Of a stretch of 64,000 nt of DNA, positions 8,946 to 18,289 are shown piece by piece. The translations under genes were made by a program, and so were the position numbers. Location of the stretch: the NCBI GenBank assembly GCA_963751245.1, contig CAVVTR010000001.1, positions 1-64,000 on the forward strand, given 5' to 3'. Source of the DNA: CAVVTR01 sp963751245 (lineage in GTDB: Bacteria > Acidobacteriota > Thermoanaerobaculia > Thermoanaerobaculales > Thermoanaerobaculaceae). The notes under the pieces were generated by a model. That model made no database searches and was not told the origin of the DNA. It worked only from the letters and a program-made list of their open reading frames with translations. Within the stretch, counting starts at the first letter, position 1, and each line of letters starts with the position of its first letter.

Positions 8946-9246
8946 GAGAACGCAGTCTCCAGTAAGAGTTAACACATCGCCATTCAGAAACGACGGCGTT
9001 TCACTTTTCGCATCGTTCTGAGTTTATTATAAATTCCATCCATATCGAATGGCATGGAAAATTTATACGAGAAGTTTTCAGCCATTTTCGGTTCATGTAT
9101 TAAACGAATTTGGCGGAAAATACAACATTAGAAGGGACACGGATTTTATTTTTAAAAAAATCCTTGACGATAAATGAATGATCGTTCATTTAAATAAATA
9201 ATTTGTACGTCAAGGAGAAAAATGATGCATTAATAGATCATATCTA
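8946..9246. other. Intergenic region with operator and promoter
   Basis: About 300 bases without an intact gene. It is A/T-rich and contains, at 9164-9217, a promoter-like box, a palindromic operator and a ribosome site pointing to the + strand (annotated separately). I could not identify a clear minus-strand promoter for the ATPase-permease cassette here. Confidence 0.4.
9164..9217 (+). promoter_or_regulatory. Promoter with TetR-type operator and ribosome site
   Basis: TTGACG (9164-9169) is a good -35 box. Immediately after it lies the near-perfect palindrome AATGAATGATCGTTCATT (9173-9190, 16 of 18 bases symmetric). This is very like the operators bound by TetR-family repressors such as FadR of Bacillus, and it sits where it would block the polymerase. 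TAAATA (9191-9196) is a possible but loosely spaced -10. AAGGAG (9212-9217) precedes ATG 9222, but that frame stops after three codons. The intended target gene therefore seems to have been lost. Confidence 0.55.
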
Positions 9247-9498
9247 TTGAATTCGGCCTTTTTAAAGACTGAAATTGAGAATCAAACTCAAGATGATAAC
9301 TTTTTTTCTGATCGGGTCTGTGAAGTCAAAAAAACAGATGGGTCGATGTGGCAATTTAATGAGTTTGCTGATTTTATGAAAAAAATCAAGTCGGGCAGCC
9401 AATCAAAGTTGGATCGTCTATACCGGCATGCGAAAAAGATAAGTAACCAGGATAATTTTGCGGATGACTTTACTATATTAGAAGTGGTTTTCGGATAA
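9247..9498 (+). pseudogene. C-terminal remnant of a SpoIIE/PP2C-type phosphatase
   Basis: This 83-codon frame ends KISNQDNFADDFTILEVVFG, which is how SpoIIE-type serine phosphatases of sulfate reducers commonly finish. The catalytic metal-binding aspartates of the N-terminal part are absent and no normal start codon exists; an upstream ATG with a ribosome site (9222) is out of frame and stops at once. I read it as the tail of a larger gene whose front was deleted, or of a gene collapsed by misassembly. It could alternatively be a small orphan protein starting at TTG 9247. The family assignment rests on the last 30 residues only. Confidence 0.4.
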
Positions 9499-9504
9499 AA
9501 AATT

Positions 9505-9545
9505 GCCAAGTGCAGAAGGCGGACAAAATTTCTTCTGCACTTGGC
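9505..9545 (-). terminator. Rho-independent terminator after the BMP gene
   Basis: GCCAAGTGCAGAAG (9505-9518) and its exact complement CTTCTGCACTTGGC (9532-9545) form a 14-bp stem with a 13-base loop. On the minus strand the stem is followed by AATTTTTTA, a proper U-tract, so it should end transcription coming from the binding-protein gene. It may also stop + strand transcripts of the phosphatase remnant. Confidence 0.85.
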
Positions 9546-9586
9546 CGAATTAAATAGCCGAATGAATAATATGTTTGATATAGAGT

Positions 9587-10780
9587 TTATTTGGCGCTGC
9601 TTTGCCCGTCCATTCCTTCCAGAAGCTGTTCCATATACCAGATCTGTTTATCGCTGGCCGTCTCACCGGCTTTGATAAATGCGCTTCCGTCCTGATAATT
9701 CAATGGCCCCTTGAACAGGTCAATTTGGTCTTTGCCTAAGCCGCTGATAAATGCTTCCAGCGCATCTTTGGCTGATTCCGACAAGGCCGGCCCCACCGCA
9801 AAACCCACCGCGCTGGTGTCCGGATTATTGATATCTTTCCAGTCCGGACCCTGCCAATCCCATTCGGATTTCCAGTTTCCCGACATGGAGGCCTTGATAA
9901 ATTTAACATATCCCGGACCCCAGTTAAAATACGGCACACCGAGGCAGACATCGGATGCGCCGCCACAGGCGCCGAGGTAATCATAGGGAATGGCCCAGAC
10001 ATTTTTGCCCTGCTGTTTCTTTTGCTTGGCCACAACCACGGCTTCCGTGGTGTCGATGCCGGATATCACCACATCATAACCGGTGTTGTAAAAATTCTGG
10101 GCTACCTGGGTGGGGTCTGCGGTCACACCCGGAATGTTAAACCAGAAACCGATCCAGGTCACCTGAAATTTCAAATCTTTCGGATCTTTTTTCAGTACTT
10201 TTTCCCAGGCATATTTAGCGCCCAGGTAGGCCGATGCAGCCAGTCGCCGGGTTTCTTCGTTGATCAGAGGCCCGAGATAGCCGATTTTACCGGTTTTCGT
10301 CGTATGCGCGGCAACGAATCCCGCCATCATTTTACCATATTCCATGCGGCCCATCAGGTTGCTGAGATTTTTCGAAGCCTTGCCGGTGAGCACATCGTCG
10401 CCGGAAATATGAATAAAATTTACGTCCGGATGCATCAGTGCCGCTTCACGGGTTCCGTCTTTCATATCATCGGAGTTGGCGATAATCAGCTTGGCTCCTT
10501 TTTCAATCATGTCGTCAACCAATTGAGGGATCGTCACGCCGGGCCGATCGGCCGGATTCACTTTATCGATATAAATCATTTTGGTGCCGGGCACTTTTTC
10601 TTCCACATATTTGCCCCCGTCAAAGTGCGCCTGACTCCAACCATGATCATTGTACGGACCAACCAGCAATAAACCGAATATCATTGGTTTTTCTTCCGCA
10701 AAGGCAGGCCCTGATGGAGCGAATGCAGCAGTAATGAGAAAACAAATGATCGCCACTCCCAAAAAAAGTTTTTTAGCCAT
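9587..10780 (-). CDS. BMP-family ABC transporter substrate-binding protein
   Basis: A 397-residue, intact periplasmic binding protein. The signal peptide (MAKKLFLGVAIICFLITAAF to AFA) is probably cleaved after residue 28. No lipobox cysteine is present, so it should be soluble in the periplasm. The mature start (FGLLLVGPYNDHGWSQAHFDG) is the BMP/PnrA signature, a family that mainly binds nucleosides. GTKMIYIDKVNPADRPG and GKIGYLGPLINEETRR follow the fold. A GGAGGAA ribosome site precedes the ATG. It has its own strong promoter and a terminator, so it can be made in excess over the ATPase and permeases. Confidence 0.9.
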   Translation of the reverse strand: MAKKLFLGVAIICFLITAAFAPSGPAFAEEKPMIFGLLLVGPYNDHGWSQAHFDGGKYVEEKVPGTKMIYIDKVNPADRPGVTIPQLVDDMIEKGAKLIIANSDDMKDGTREAALMHPDVNFIHISGDDVLTGKASKNLSNLMGRMEYGKMMAGFVAAHTTKTGKIGYLGPLINEETRRLAASAYLGAKYAWEKVLKKDPKDLKFQVTWIGFWFNIPGVTADPTQVAQNFYNTGYDVVISGIDTTEAVVVAKQKKQQGKNVWAIPYDYLGACGGASDVCLGVPYFNWGPGYVKFIKASMSGNWKSEWDWQGPDWKDINNPDTSAVGFAVGPALSESAKDALEAFISGLGKDQIDLFKGPLNYQDGSAFIKAGETASDKQIWYMEQLLEGMDGQSSAK

Positions 10781-10839
10781 ATGAGTTCCTCCTTATAAGA
10801 TTGCAAAAAATGAAACTTCTCTCTTGTTAATGAAATCTT

Positions 10840-10868
10840 AATATAAATAAATGACAGCCTCGGGTCAA
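10840..10868 (-). promoter_or_regulatory. Promoter of the BMP binding-protein gene
   Basis: On the minus strand TTGACC (10868-10863) and TATATT (10845-10840) are separated by exactly 17 bases, about 60 bases before the ATG at 10780. The agreement with the sigma-70 consensus is 5 of 6 at each box. Confidence 0.75.
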
Positions 10869-10966
10869 GAGAGAAGAAAGGCCATTTAAAAAAACATTTC
10901 TTGTTGACTTTTGTCATATACTATGATGGATAAGCCCTTTTAACAATTTCAAGAAGGAGGCAGACA

Positions 10967-11398
10967 TTGTTTGGTTTTGAAAACATAACAGCCGGCAACG
11001 GATGGGCCATGGCGGTTGTTGGCGCTTCCATCGTGTTTCTGGGCTTGGCAGTATTGACCCTTGTCATTTCTCAAATCCACAAAATTCTCAATTTGTGGGA
11101 CCAAAGGGATGAGTTTCTTAAACGATACAAAAAGCAGGCTCTAATCGAGGAACCGAAAACACTTAAAGCACCCGTTTCCATACAACGCCATCTTCCGTCT
11201 GTAAAAGAGCTTGCCAGCATTTACAGGCCTTTGGTCGATCAGCTCAAACAGCCTTTTGATCTTTTTCAACTATTTGAAATTTCAAATAAAATGAATCTTG
11301 CCCATCCTCATCTGTCGATAAAATATTTGCAGGAAGCCGGTGTATTGGTCCCTCAAGGGGATGGCACGTTCACCTGGGATAAACAAAAAGCAAATTAA
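10967..11398 (+). CDS. Sodium-pumping decarboxylase gamma subunit (OadG family)
   Basis: A 143-residue protein with one membrane helix near the N-terminus (AMAVVGASIVFLGLAVLTLVIS), the hallmark of OadG/MmdC subunits that anchor and stabilise biotin-dependent, Na+-pumping decarboxylases. The C-terminal half is soluble and longer than in classical OadG. The start is the TTG at 10967, chosen because AAGAAGGAGG lies 6 bases upstream and no ATG fits. It is followed 10 bases later by the beta subunit. The carboxyltransferase (alpha) and biotin carrier are not in the window, so the complex substrate (oxaloacetate, methylmalonyl-CoA or glutaconyl-CoA) is unknown. Confidence 0.75.
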   Translation: MFGFENITAGNGWAMAVVGASIVFLGLAVLTLVISQIHKILNLWDQRDEFLKRYKKQALIEEPKTLKAPVSIQRHLPSVKELASIYRPLVDQLKQPFDLFQLFEISNKMNLAHPHLSIKYLQEAGVLVPQGDGTFTWDKQKAN

Positions 11399-11408
11399 GG
11401 GTTAAACC

Positions 11409-12537
11409 ATGTTCGATCTATTCTACCAATTTCTATCAAACACCGGGTATTTCCTGGCGGACTATCGCCATGTCATCATGATCTTTGTCGGCTGTATTTT
11501 CCTTTATCTTGGAACAGCCAAAAAATACGAACCCCTGTTGCTGGTTCCCATCGGCTTTGGTATTTTAGTCGGAAATGTTCCCTTTTTCAAAGGATTTGGG
11601 ATCGGTATCTATGAACCCAACAGCGTTTTGCATTATCTTTATTTCGGCGTGACCACCGGTGTCTATCCTTCCATCGTCTTTCTGGGTCTGGGGGCCATGA
11701 CCGATTTTTCGTCATTGCTGGCCCAGCCGAAATTAATGCTTTTGGGCGCTGCAGCCCAGATGGGCATATATTTTACCCTTTTGGGCGCATTGTTTTTTGG
11801 ATTTCTTCCCAAAGAAGCCGCCTCGATTGCAATCATCGGCGGCGCCGACGGGCCGACATCAATATTTCTTAACCGCCAAACTTGCGCCGCACCTCATCGG
11901 GCCCATTGCCATTGCGGCCTATTCATACATGGCGCTGATACCGGTTATTCAGCCGCCGATAATGAGGCTGTTGACCACCCGGAAAGAACGCCTTATAAAA
12001 ATGCCGGCCGGCCGGGAAGCTTCCAGAAAGGAACTCATTATATTTCCGGTGGCGGGAGTTCTACTGTGCTGTTTTCTGGCCCCGACCGCACTGCCGTTGC
12101 TGGGTATGCTGTTTTTGGGGAATTTTTTAAAAGAATGCGGTGTGGTGAATCGCCTGGCCAATACAGCCCAATCGGCCATCATCGATACGGCGACAATATT
12201 TCTCGGGTTCACGGTGGGTTGCAGCACCCAGGCCGATGTGTTCTTGACGCCCAAATCTTTAGGTATTTTCTTTCTGGGTGCCGTCGCATTTTCGATTGCC
12301 ACCGCCTCCGGTGTTATTTTTGGTAAAATCATGAATCTATTTTTGAAAGAGAAAATAAATCCCCTGCTGGGGGCTGCCGGTGTTTCCGCGGTACCCGGCT
12401 CAGCCCGGGAAGTTCATTTAACGGCTTTAAAAGAAGATCCGACAAACTTTTTACTGATGCACGGGATGGCATGCAATTCATCGGGGGTTATCGGCTCGGC
12501 CATTTGTGCCGGTATTTTGTGGAGTTTTTTCATCTGA
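11409..12537 (+). CDS. Sodium-pumping decarboxylase beta subunit, frame-broken
   Basis: The OadB/GcdB/MmdB family subunit couples decarboxylation to Na+ export through about nine membrane helices. The first frame contains GLGAMTDFSSLLAQP and the key loop GGADGPTSIF (about residues 143-152). An extra base near 11,870 (in a CTTAACCGCC context) shifts the frame, and the second frame continues AKLAPHLIGPIAIAAYSYMAL to the conserved end (CNSSGVIGSAICAGI), where the Asn is a Na+-site residue in the family. Reconstructed length is about 375 residues, normal for the family. The break is probably a sequencing insertion. Confidence 0.85.
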
Positions 12538-12558
12538 TTGTTCCTAAAGGAGATGATC

Positions 12559-12920
12559 ATGCAGGCAAAAATCATTATCAAGCGAAAATTCATTAAGGGC
12601 AAACAAAGGGAAATTATAGCTTTGCTTAGGGAATTGCGCTCCGGTGCTCTTCAGCAACCCGGATATATTTCCGGTGAAACTTTGTCCTCCGCGGAAGACC
12701 CCAAATCCTGGTGGTTATCGGAACCTGGCAAGACATGGAGAGTTGGATCAATTGGAAAGAAAATGATACGAGAAAAACCCTGGAAAGGATGCTGGAGACT
12801 TATCAGGAAACATCAAGCGAGTACCTGGAATTAACGGGGACTTCATCGAGGAATGAATCCACGGTGGTGGCATCAGGGTACAAGACCATCGGAGATGACA
12901 TCGCAATGTATCTTTCATAA
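12559..12920 (+). CDS. Antibiotic-biosynthesis-monooxygenase (ABM) fold protein, frame-broken
   Basis: The ATG at 12559 is 6 bases after AAAGGAG. The N-terminal half reads MQAKIIIKRKFIKGKQREI and GALQQPGYISGETL, then shifts near 12,710 to VIGTWQDMESWINWKENDTR, the second half of a small ABM-type alpha/beta-barrel domain. Such proteins are often haem- or quinone-acting monooxygenases, but many have no known activity. The domain is complete after about 92 residues. The present frame runs on to 12,920 over the convergent gene, so the true stop is uncertain and probably lies near 12,835. It follows the decarboxylase genes directly. Confidence 0.6.
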
Positions 12921-13275
12921 ATGTCCCTGCTCTTAAAGCCTTCTTTCTTAACAACTCCTGGTGCCATCGGGCAAAGTCGTACATGCCGATAAACCGTTCG
13001 TCATCATTGACGATTCCCAGGGCCATTTCAAGAACCCCTCTGCCATACGCATTGCTGTACCCTTCAGAACCGCGCGATTGTAAAAATTCTCTCACGAGCA
13101 TCTGCGTGGTTCGCTTGGATTTATCTTTTCGAATATCGATGGGATCTTTGGGTTCCTCAAAAGGATCCCATTTATCATAGCCTTTTTTGAGAATGTGTTT
13201 CTGACGTCGCGGCGCCATACTGTCAAATACCGCTTTTTTTCTGCTTTCAGCTTCTTCAGAAGAAAATTCACTCAT
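12803..13275 (-). CDS. Conserved hypothetical protein coupled to the YkgJ-family gene
   Basis: I do not recognise this family. The protein starts MSEFSSEEAESRKKAVFDSM and is charged and soluble, with APRRQKHILKKGYDKWDPFEEPKDP suggesting nucleic-acid or protein contacts. A missing base near 12,935 breaks the frame; the continuation SRDIYERYIAMSSPMVLY to a TGA at 12803 gives about 157 residues. Its ATG overlaps the stop of the upstream YkgJ-family gene by four bases (ATGA), so translation is coupled and the two probably act together. Its tail overlaps the convergent ABM gene. Confidence 0.6.
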
Positions 13276-13973
13276 TTCTTTTTCCTCGAACGGCGCTTGC
13301 GGGATGTTTCTTCCACCGGCTCTTCCGCGATCCCGAGAAATACGTCATCAAAATCCAATATCACTGCCGAAGATAGCGGAACGAGCAAGTCCGCCAGTTT
13401 AATATTCTTTGATTTGATGTCACGCAGCAGCTCCGCAGATATCTGCTGCAACTGGCTGTGAACGGCATCCAGGTTGATTGTCGGATATTTCTCTCCCTGT
13501 TTGAATCCGGACTTACCACAGGTGTGTCCGGCACCGCCGATGGCAGTCGGGACGCCGTAAAAGCGACAGGTGATAGGACGGTATTCATAGAGGTCACAAA
13601 GCTCTTTTTCATTCAAAAGCGGGCAGCGAACACGTTCAAGCGCCATAGCAGCAAGAATTTCACCTTCATTTTTTTTGCCGGCCTGAAGATCGCTGTATGC
13701 CTTGCGTTTGATTTTGTAAATTCGGCGATCCGCGCGGTTGGATTTTTCAAGAAGTTCAGCCTTTTCTGAACCCTGGTATTTTTCATTAAACTTGTGATGA
13801 ATATAGAGTGCCTCGATCAACGTCAGGTCGAACAGGGCAAAACAGCAATCTGCACATTTTTCTTCGCATTTCACACAATCGGCATGGGCATTTTTCACCC
13901 GATCAAATACACCGTCGGCTTGCGCCACCAGTGCTTCGTATTTATTAAAATATGATGTAAGGTCAACACTCAT
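13272..13973 (-). CDS. YkgJ-family cysteine-cluster protein
   Basis: An intact 233-residue protein with the Cys-cluster pattern of the YkgJ/UPF0153 family: CVKCEEKCADCCF near residue 35, then RCPLLNEKELCDLYEYRPITCRFYGVP and TCGKSG. These cysteines are thought to bind zinc or an Fe-S cluster; family members are often found with flagellar, radical SAM or protein-modification genes, but no reaction is established. The C-terminus is a basic tail (RKRRSRKKK). It starts about 45 bases from a parS site and is translationally coupled to the unknown gene downstream. Confidence 0.8.
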   Translation of the reverse strand: MSVDLTSYFNKYEALVAQADGVFDRVKNAHADCVKCEEKCADCCFALFDLTLIEALYIHHKFNEKYQGSEKAELLEKSNRADRRIYKIKRKAYSDLQAGKKNEGEILAAMALERVRCPLLNEKELCDLYEYRPITCRFYGVPTAIGGAGHTCGKSGFKQGEKYPTINLDAVHSQLQQISAELLRDIKSKNIKLADLLVPLSSAVILDFDDVFLGIAEEPVEETSRKRRSRKKK

Positions 13974-14018
13974 AGCTTTTGCAAAACTCCTTTTTGCTGT
14001 TAATGTGATGTTAATAAA

Positions 14019-14034
14019 TGTTTCACGTGAAACA
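14019..14034. promoter_or_regulatory. parS centromere site
   Basis: TGTTTCACGTGAAACA is a perfect match to the bacterial parS consensus bound by ParB/Spo0J, and the symmetry extends to 20 bases (AATGTTTCACGTGAAACATT, 14017-14036). It lies 5 bases beyond the mnmE stop codon. parS sites cluster near the replication origin, and the flanking rpmH-rnpA-yidC-jag-mnmE genes are the classic origin-proximal block, so sequence and position agree. Confidence 0.92.
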
Positions 14035-14039
14035 TTAAC

Positions 14040-15468
14040 TTACTTTCCGATGCAAAAACGGCTGAATATTTGATTCAGAACATCCACTTTGACATTGGTC
14101 CCGAGAATTTGCCCCAAGGAATCAATCGCTTCCTGAAGATGGATGGCAATCAGCTCCATGGGGATGTCCTTTTCAAGTTCGCGGCTGATGCTTCTGATGC
14201 TCTGAGACTGTCCTCCATAAGCAATTTTTGTCTGAGGTTGGGCACAATGGCAGTCTCGATATCAATCGGATCCTTACCGAATCCGGCGAGGATTATTTTC
14301 TCCTTTAGATGCTCTAAGCCCCTGTCATACAGGGCCGAAATTTCCACACAATCTTGTCCCATCCAGGAATCCGGAAGCACGATAGGGTTTTTCCCGTTTA
14401 CCAGATCGATTTTGTTAATCGCGATGATAAAGGGTTTGGACTGTACCTTGTTATATATTTCATAATCCTCTGGTGTTATAGCGCGGTGGGCTTCTACCAT
14501 GAATACGATCATATCGGCGTCCTCGATGCTTTTCATGGTTTTTTCAATGCCGAGGGTTTCTATCGGATCATTGGTATCATGCAGCCCGGCCGTATCGGCT
14601 AAGAATGATCGGAAATCCATTTATATTCAGCGTTTCTTCAATCGTATCTCGGGTTGTGCCAGGTACCGCGGTTACGATTGCCCGATCTTTTTGAAGCAAC
14701 CGATTTAATAAGCTCGATTTACCCACATTCGGTCGACCGACCACAGCCACTTTCAGCCCCTCACGCAAAAAATTGCCGTCCCTGTGGTGCTGAATCAAGC
14801 GTTTCAGTGGTTGAATAACGCACGCTTCTATCGCCCTGGCGGTGGCCTTTGAATCCACGAACTCTTCAACATCATCCGGAAAATCAATGCCGGCTTCTAC
14901 CCGGGTTAAAAACTCTATCAAAAACTGCCGGATTTGCTCCACGCTTCTTTTTAATTGCCCCTTGATCTGGGCCGCCGCCGCTTGCAGTGATTTATCTGTG
15001 CGGGCATTAATGACGTCGATGACCGCTTCGGCCTGGGTAAGATCGATTCGTCCGTTAAGAAAGGCTCTTTTGGTAAACTCCCCGGGCTCGGCAATTCGCC
15101 CGCCCTGTCTTAATACCAGTTCAAGAATCGCATTAACAGCGATCTGACCGCCGTGGGCGTTGATCTCAACGACATCTTCTTTGGTGTAGGACCGGGGTGC
15201 TTTCATAACACAAAGCAGCACCTCATCCACAACCCGCCGATTCTCGGGATCGATGATATGGCCCAGATATAGCCGGTGTGATTGGAAGCACCCCGGGAAT
15301 TTTCCTTTGGACACGATGTATTGCCGGGAGCGAATTTGATGTTTGGATTCAGCAGGGGAAAATATCGTTGTAGCAATCGAAACAGCCCTTGGGTCCGGAT
15401 AGTTTAATGATTCCGATTCCACCCCGGCCGCCGGGCGTGGCAATTGCCGCTATAGTGGAATTGTCCAT
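14040..15468 (-). CDS. mnmE: tRNA modification GTPase MnmE, frame-broken
   Basis: MnmE with MnmG makes the 5-carboxymethylaminomethyl group on U34 of tRNAs. The start MDNSTIAAIATPGGRGGIGI is the family's folate-binding N-terminus. G1 is GRPNVGKSSLL, G3 DTAGLHD and G4 NKID. The C-terminus, found in the next frame, ends FCIGK, matching the conserved C(I/L)GK tail. Frame breaks lie near 15,390, 14,615 and 14,215, all single-base. Reconstructed length is about 475 residues, slightly above normal. It is the last gene of the rpmH operon, after jag, with 5 bases between. As an important housekeeping gene it is unlikely to be truly dead. Confidence 0.9.
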
Positions 15469-15473
15469 TTTTA

Positions 15474-16270
15474 TTAGGCCCGCAACTGATGCCTTTGCTT
15501 GCTGTTTTTTTGGGGGAAAATAACCAATTTTCGCATATAGCCCTCCCCTCTGCTTTTGGTGCGAATATCCGGATCATCTTTTAAGGCCAGATGAACAATT
15601 CTGCGATCATAAGCACTCATTTGGCCCAGGGAGATGGGTTTGCGAATTCGTTTGGATTTTTCGGCCAGACGCTCGGCAAGCTTTTCCAGATTGGCTTTTC
15701 TAGTCTCCAAATAGCCCTCGACATCTACCTGAACCCGAATTTTATCATTGTTGGGGATTGTGCTTGTTGACGATTTTTTCGACCAGCGATTGAATAGCAT
15801 CAAGGGTTTGCCCTTTCTTGCCGATGAGAATGCCGGCATTACCGCCATTAATATTAAAAAAAAGCCATCCGGAATTTTCTTCAGCCGATATTTCCGCATC
15901 GGTGGTAATCGAGTCAACGATGCGCTGCAAAACGGTTCGCCCAAGATCTAAAGGATTTTCCTCAAATGTAATCGTGTCGTGGAGTGCCGGAATCTTCTGT
16001 CCTCAAACAGATGCTCCGCTGATAATACTTTCTCACTGGAAATCTCATCGGATAGAGGTCTGAGACTTCATCTTCCGAAACGGGTTCTTTGGGGTTCTCA
16101 GGTAAATGGACTCGAATTTTTGCCTTTTTGACGCCTGCCAGACCAAAAATACCGCTGGATCCGTGAGACAGAATATCATATTTGATTTTATCCGGTGCCA
16201 AATTTAGTTCATCACATGCTTTCTCAATGGCTTTATCTACATTTTTTGCTAAAAATTCCAACGAAGACAT
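15474..16270 (-). CDS. jag: RNA-binding protein Jag (KhpB/SpoIIIJ-associated), frame-broken
   Basis: Three domains can be read in order. The Jag-N domain starts MSSLEFLAKNVDKAIEKACDEL and includes SSGIFGLAGVKKAKIRV. The KH domain contains INGGNAGILIGKKGQTLDAIQ with the GKKG RNA-binding loop. The C-terminal R3H domain contains MSAYDRRIVHLALKDDPDI. Single-base breaks near 16,050 and 15,755 split these. The ATG is preceded by GGAGG. It follows yidC by 18 bases and precedes mnmE, the common arrangement. Jag proteins bind RNA and influence cell division and envelope growth. Confidence 0.88.
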
Positions 16271-16288
16271 CGCGTAAAACCTCCGTTA

Positions 16289-17966
16289 TTATGCAAATTT
16301 TTTCTGAATATAATATTGCTGTGCAGATCGAAAGAATGTTGTTCACCAGCCAGTACAGCACCAGCCCGGAGGAAAAGTTGATGAAAATCACCGTAAAAAT
16401 AAGCGGCATAAACATCATCATTTTCGCCTGGGTCGGATCCCCCATGGGAGGAGACATTTTCTGCTGCAACAGCATGGTGGCGCCCATGATGATTGTCAGC
16501 ACGGGAATTCCGTAAGGCGGTTGCATAATGGGAATATGAAAAACTGAAATGGAACAGCCGGTCCGGTGCGGACAGATCATCGATCCACAGGAAAAAAGGT
16601 GCATGCCGCAGCTCGATCGCCTGATACAGCATCCGGTACAGCGCAAAAAATACGGGAAGTTGAACCACCATGGGAAGACAACCGCCCAGAGGATTAATTT
16701 TATAGGTTCTGTAAAGGCCCATGACCTCTTCGTTCATTTTTTTCTTGTCATTTTTGTATTTCTCCCGAATTTCCTTCATCAACGGCTGGATCTTTTTCAT
16801 TTCGCTCATGGATTTATAGCTTTTGGATCCCAGGGGCCACAAAACAAGTTTGATTAAAATCGTTAAAATGATGATGGCAATGCCATAATTGGGAATAACG
16901 CTGTAAAGCCGGTTCATCAACCAAACACAGGGTTTGGCAAGCACAGTCAAACATTCCAAAATTTAAAGCCTTGCCAAGATCATGCCCTGCATTTTTGAGG
17001 ACTTTCATGCTTTTAGGCCCGAAAAAAAGCGAATATTGATAGGTGTGCTGGGTGCCGGGACGGATATCGCCGGCAGGATTCAAATATTGAGCCTCTAACA
17101 GGTCGGTCTCCTTTTAAAAAGAGCCGCATGCCGGCTTCTTCTTCAACCTGATCGGGAATGACGCTCATCATAAAGTATCGATCCTGCATGGCAACCCATG
17201 TCACATTCCCCGTGTAGGTGTTTTTTTCTGCGATATCTTTGATTTTAATCTCTTCAAGCTTTTCATTGATCAAGGCACTGGGACCTTCAAAACCATACCT
17301 GCTCTCGCCCGCAGGCGCCAGGCCGTTTAGCGCGACAAACAGCTTGTCCTGAATGTTTCGATCAGAACCGTTTTTGATGGTGACATCGAGTCCGATCAGA
17401 TAGGAGTCCGGCGAAAATTTATAGGTTTTTTCCACCACAACGCCTTCGTCGGATTTCCATGAAAAAGTAATCTCCTGGGCGGCATCCTTTATATTGACTG
17501 TATCGGCATTCAGGCTTGCCGAAAAAACGGCATTGTCCAGCCCGGGCAGGCTTTTCCCGGCAAACCCAAGCAAAACGGTTTCAATTGAATCTTTTTGGGG
17601 AAGAAGCTCTTGTAAGGGAGAATCTTTTGCAACTGTTTCCCTGTATTCCTTCAGAATAAAACTGCTGAACCCCCCTCCCTTCTCAGAGAGTTGAACCTGG
17701 TAAAAAGGTGTGTCCACCGTAATGCTGCGGGAAATTCTGGCGGGCGCTGAAACTTCTGTGCCGGTATTGGGGGTCTTGTCGGCAGCGGCCAATTCCTGCT
17801 CTTTCGGATATGGTTTCGCTTCCTTGACCTGTTCCTCTTTTACCGATGGCTGCTCGGTCTTTTTGGCAGATTGCTGGTTGGCATCTTTGTCGACAAAAAA
17901 GAACTGCCACAGCAAAAAGATCAGAGCAGACAGGACAATAGCAATTAACAAACGCGCTTGTTCCAT
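16289..17966 (-). CDS. yidC: Membrane protein insertase YidC, frame-broken
   Basis: YidC inserts proteins into the inner membrane with or without SecYEG. The N-terminal signal anchor (MEQARLLIAIVLSALIFLLWQFFF) is followed by a low-complexity linker and the large periplasmic domain (TVDTPFYQVQLSEKGGGFSSF, about residues 85-320). The core has MSEMKKIQPLMKEIREKYKNDKKKMNEEVM (cytoplasmic loop) and GCLPMVVQLPVFFALYRML. The C-terminus is only found after several single-base shifts (near 17,110, 16,960, 16,530 and 16,325) and ends QQYYIQKKFA. Reconstructed size is about 555 residues, as expected for Gram-negatives. Confidence 0.9.
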
Positions 17967-18289
17967 TGTCTTCTCCTAAAATTCACTAAAATCTGAATTT
18001 AAGTGCCCTTTTTTAGGGCAGTTATTGCCATTGATCAAGTCTCCAGTTTCGGTTGGCAAACCCTTACAACCGATTGTCGATATGATGTCGTCAAATGCCT
18101 ATTGCCGAATCCAAATTTTATTCGATTAAACGGGGCATGCTATCTGTGGACTGACCCCAGGGGATAGCAAGGGGGGCTGTCAAGAACCGAAATATATAGG
18201 ACTCACTTTTTGAGATCAATTCCTTATAAACATCTGTTTTTATTTATATTTTTTAAAAGTTGCTGTGTGATCGTCCTTGCCGTTCCCTG
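17967..18289. other. Intergenic gap between yidD and yidC
   Basis: These 323 bases hold no recognisable gene. A small hairpin, TGCCCT-TTTTT-AGGGCA near 18,008, lies close to the yidC start. The rest is A/T-rich. A gap here is unusual because yidD and yidC usually lie close together, and it may carry a separate yidC promoter, but I could not define one. Confidence 0.4.

Noticed and set aside
2032..10780. The BMP importer as a corrinoid or alpha-ribazole transporter, because cbiZ is next to it.
   Set aside because: The genes converge and share no operon, and the binding protein has ordinary BMP-family features. Adjacency alone is too weak.
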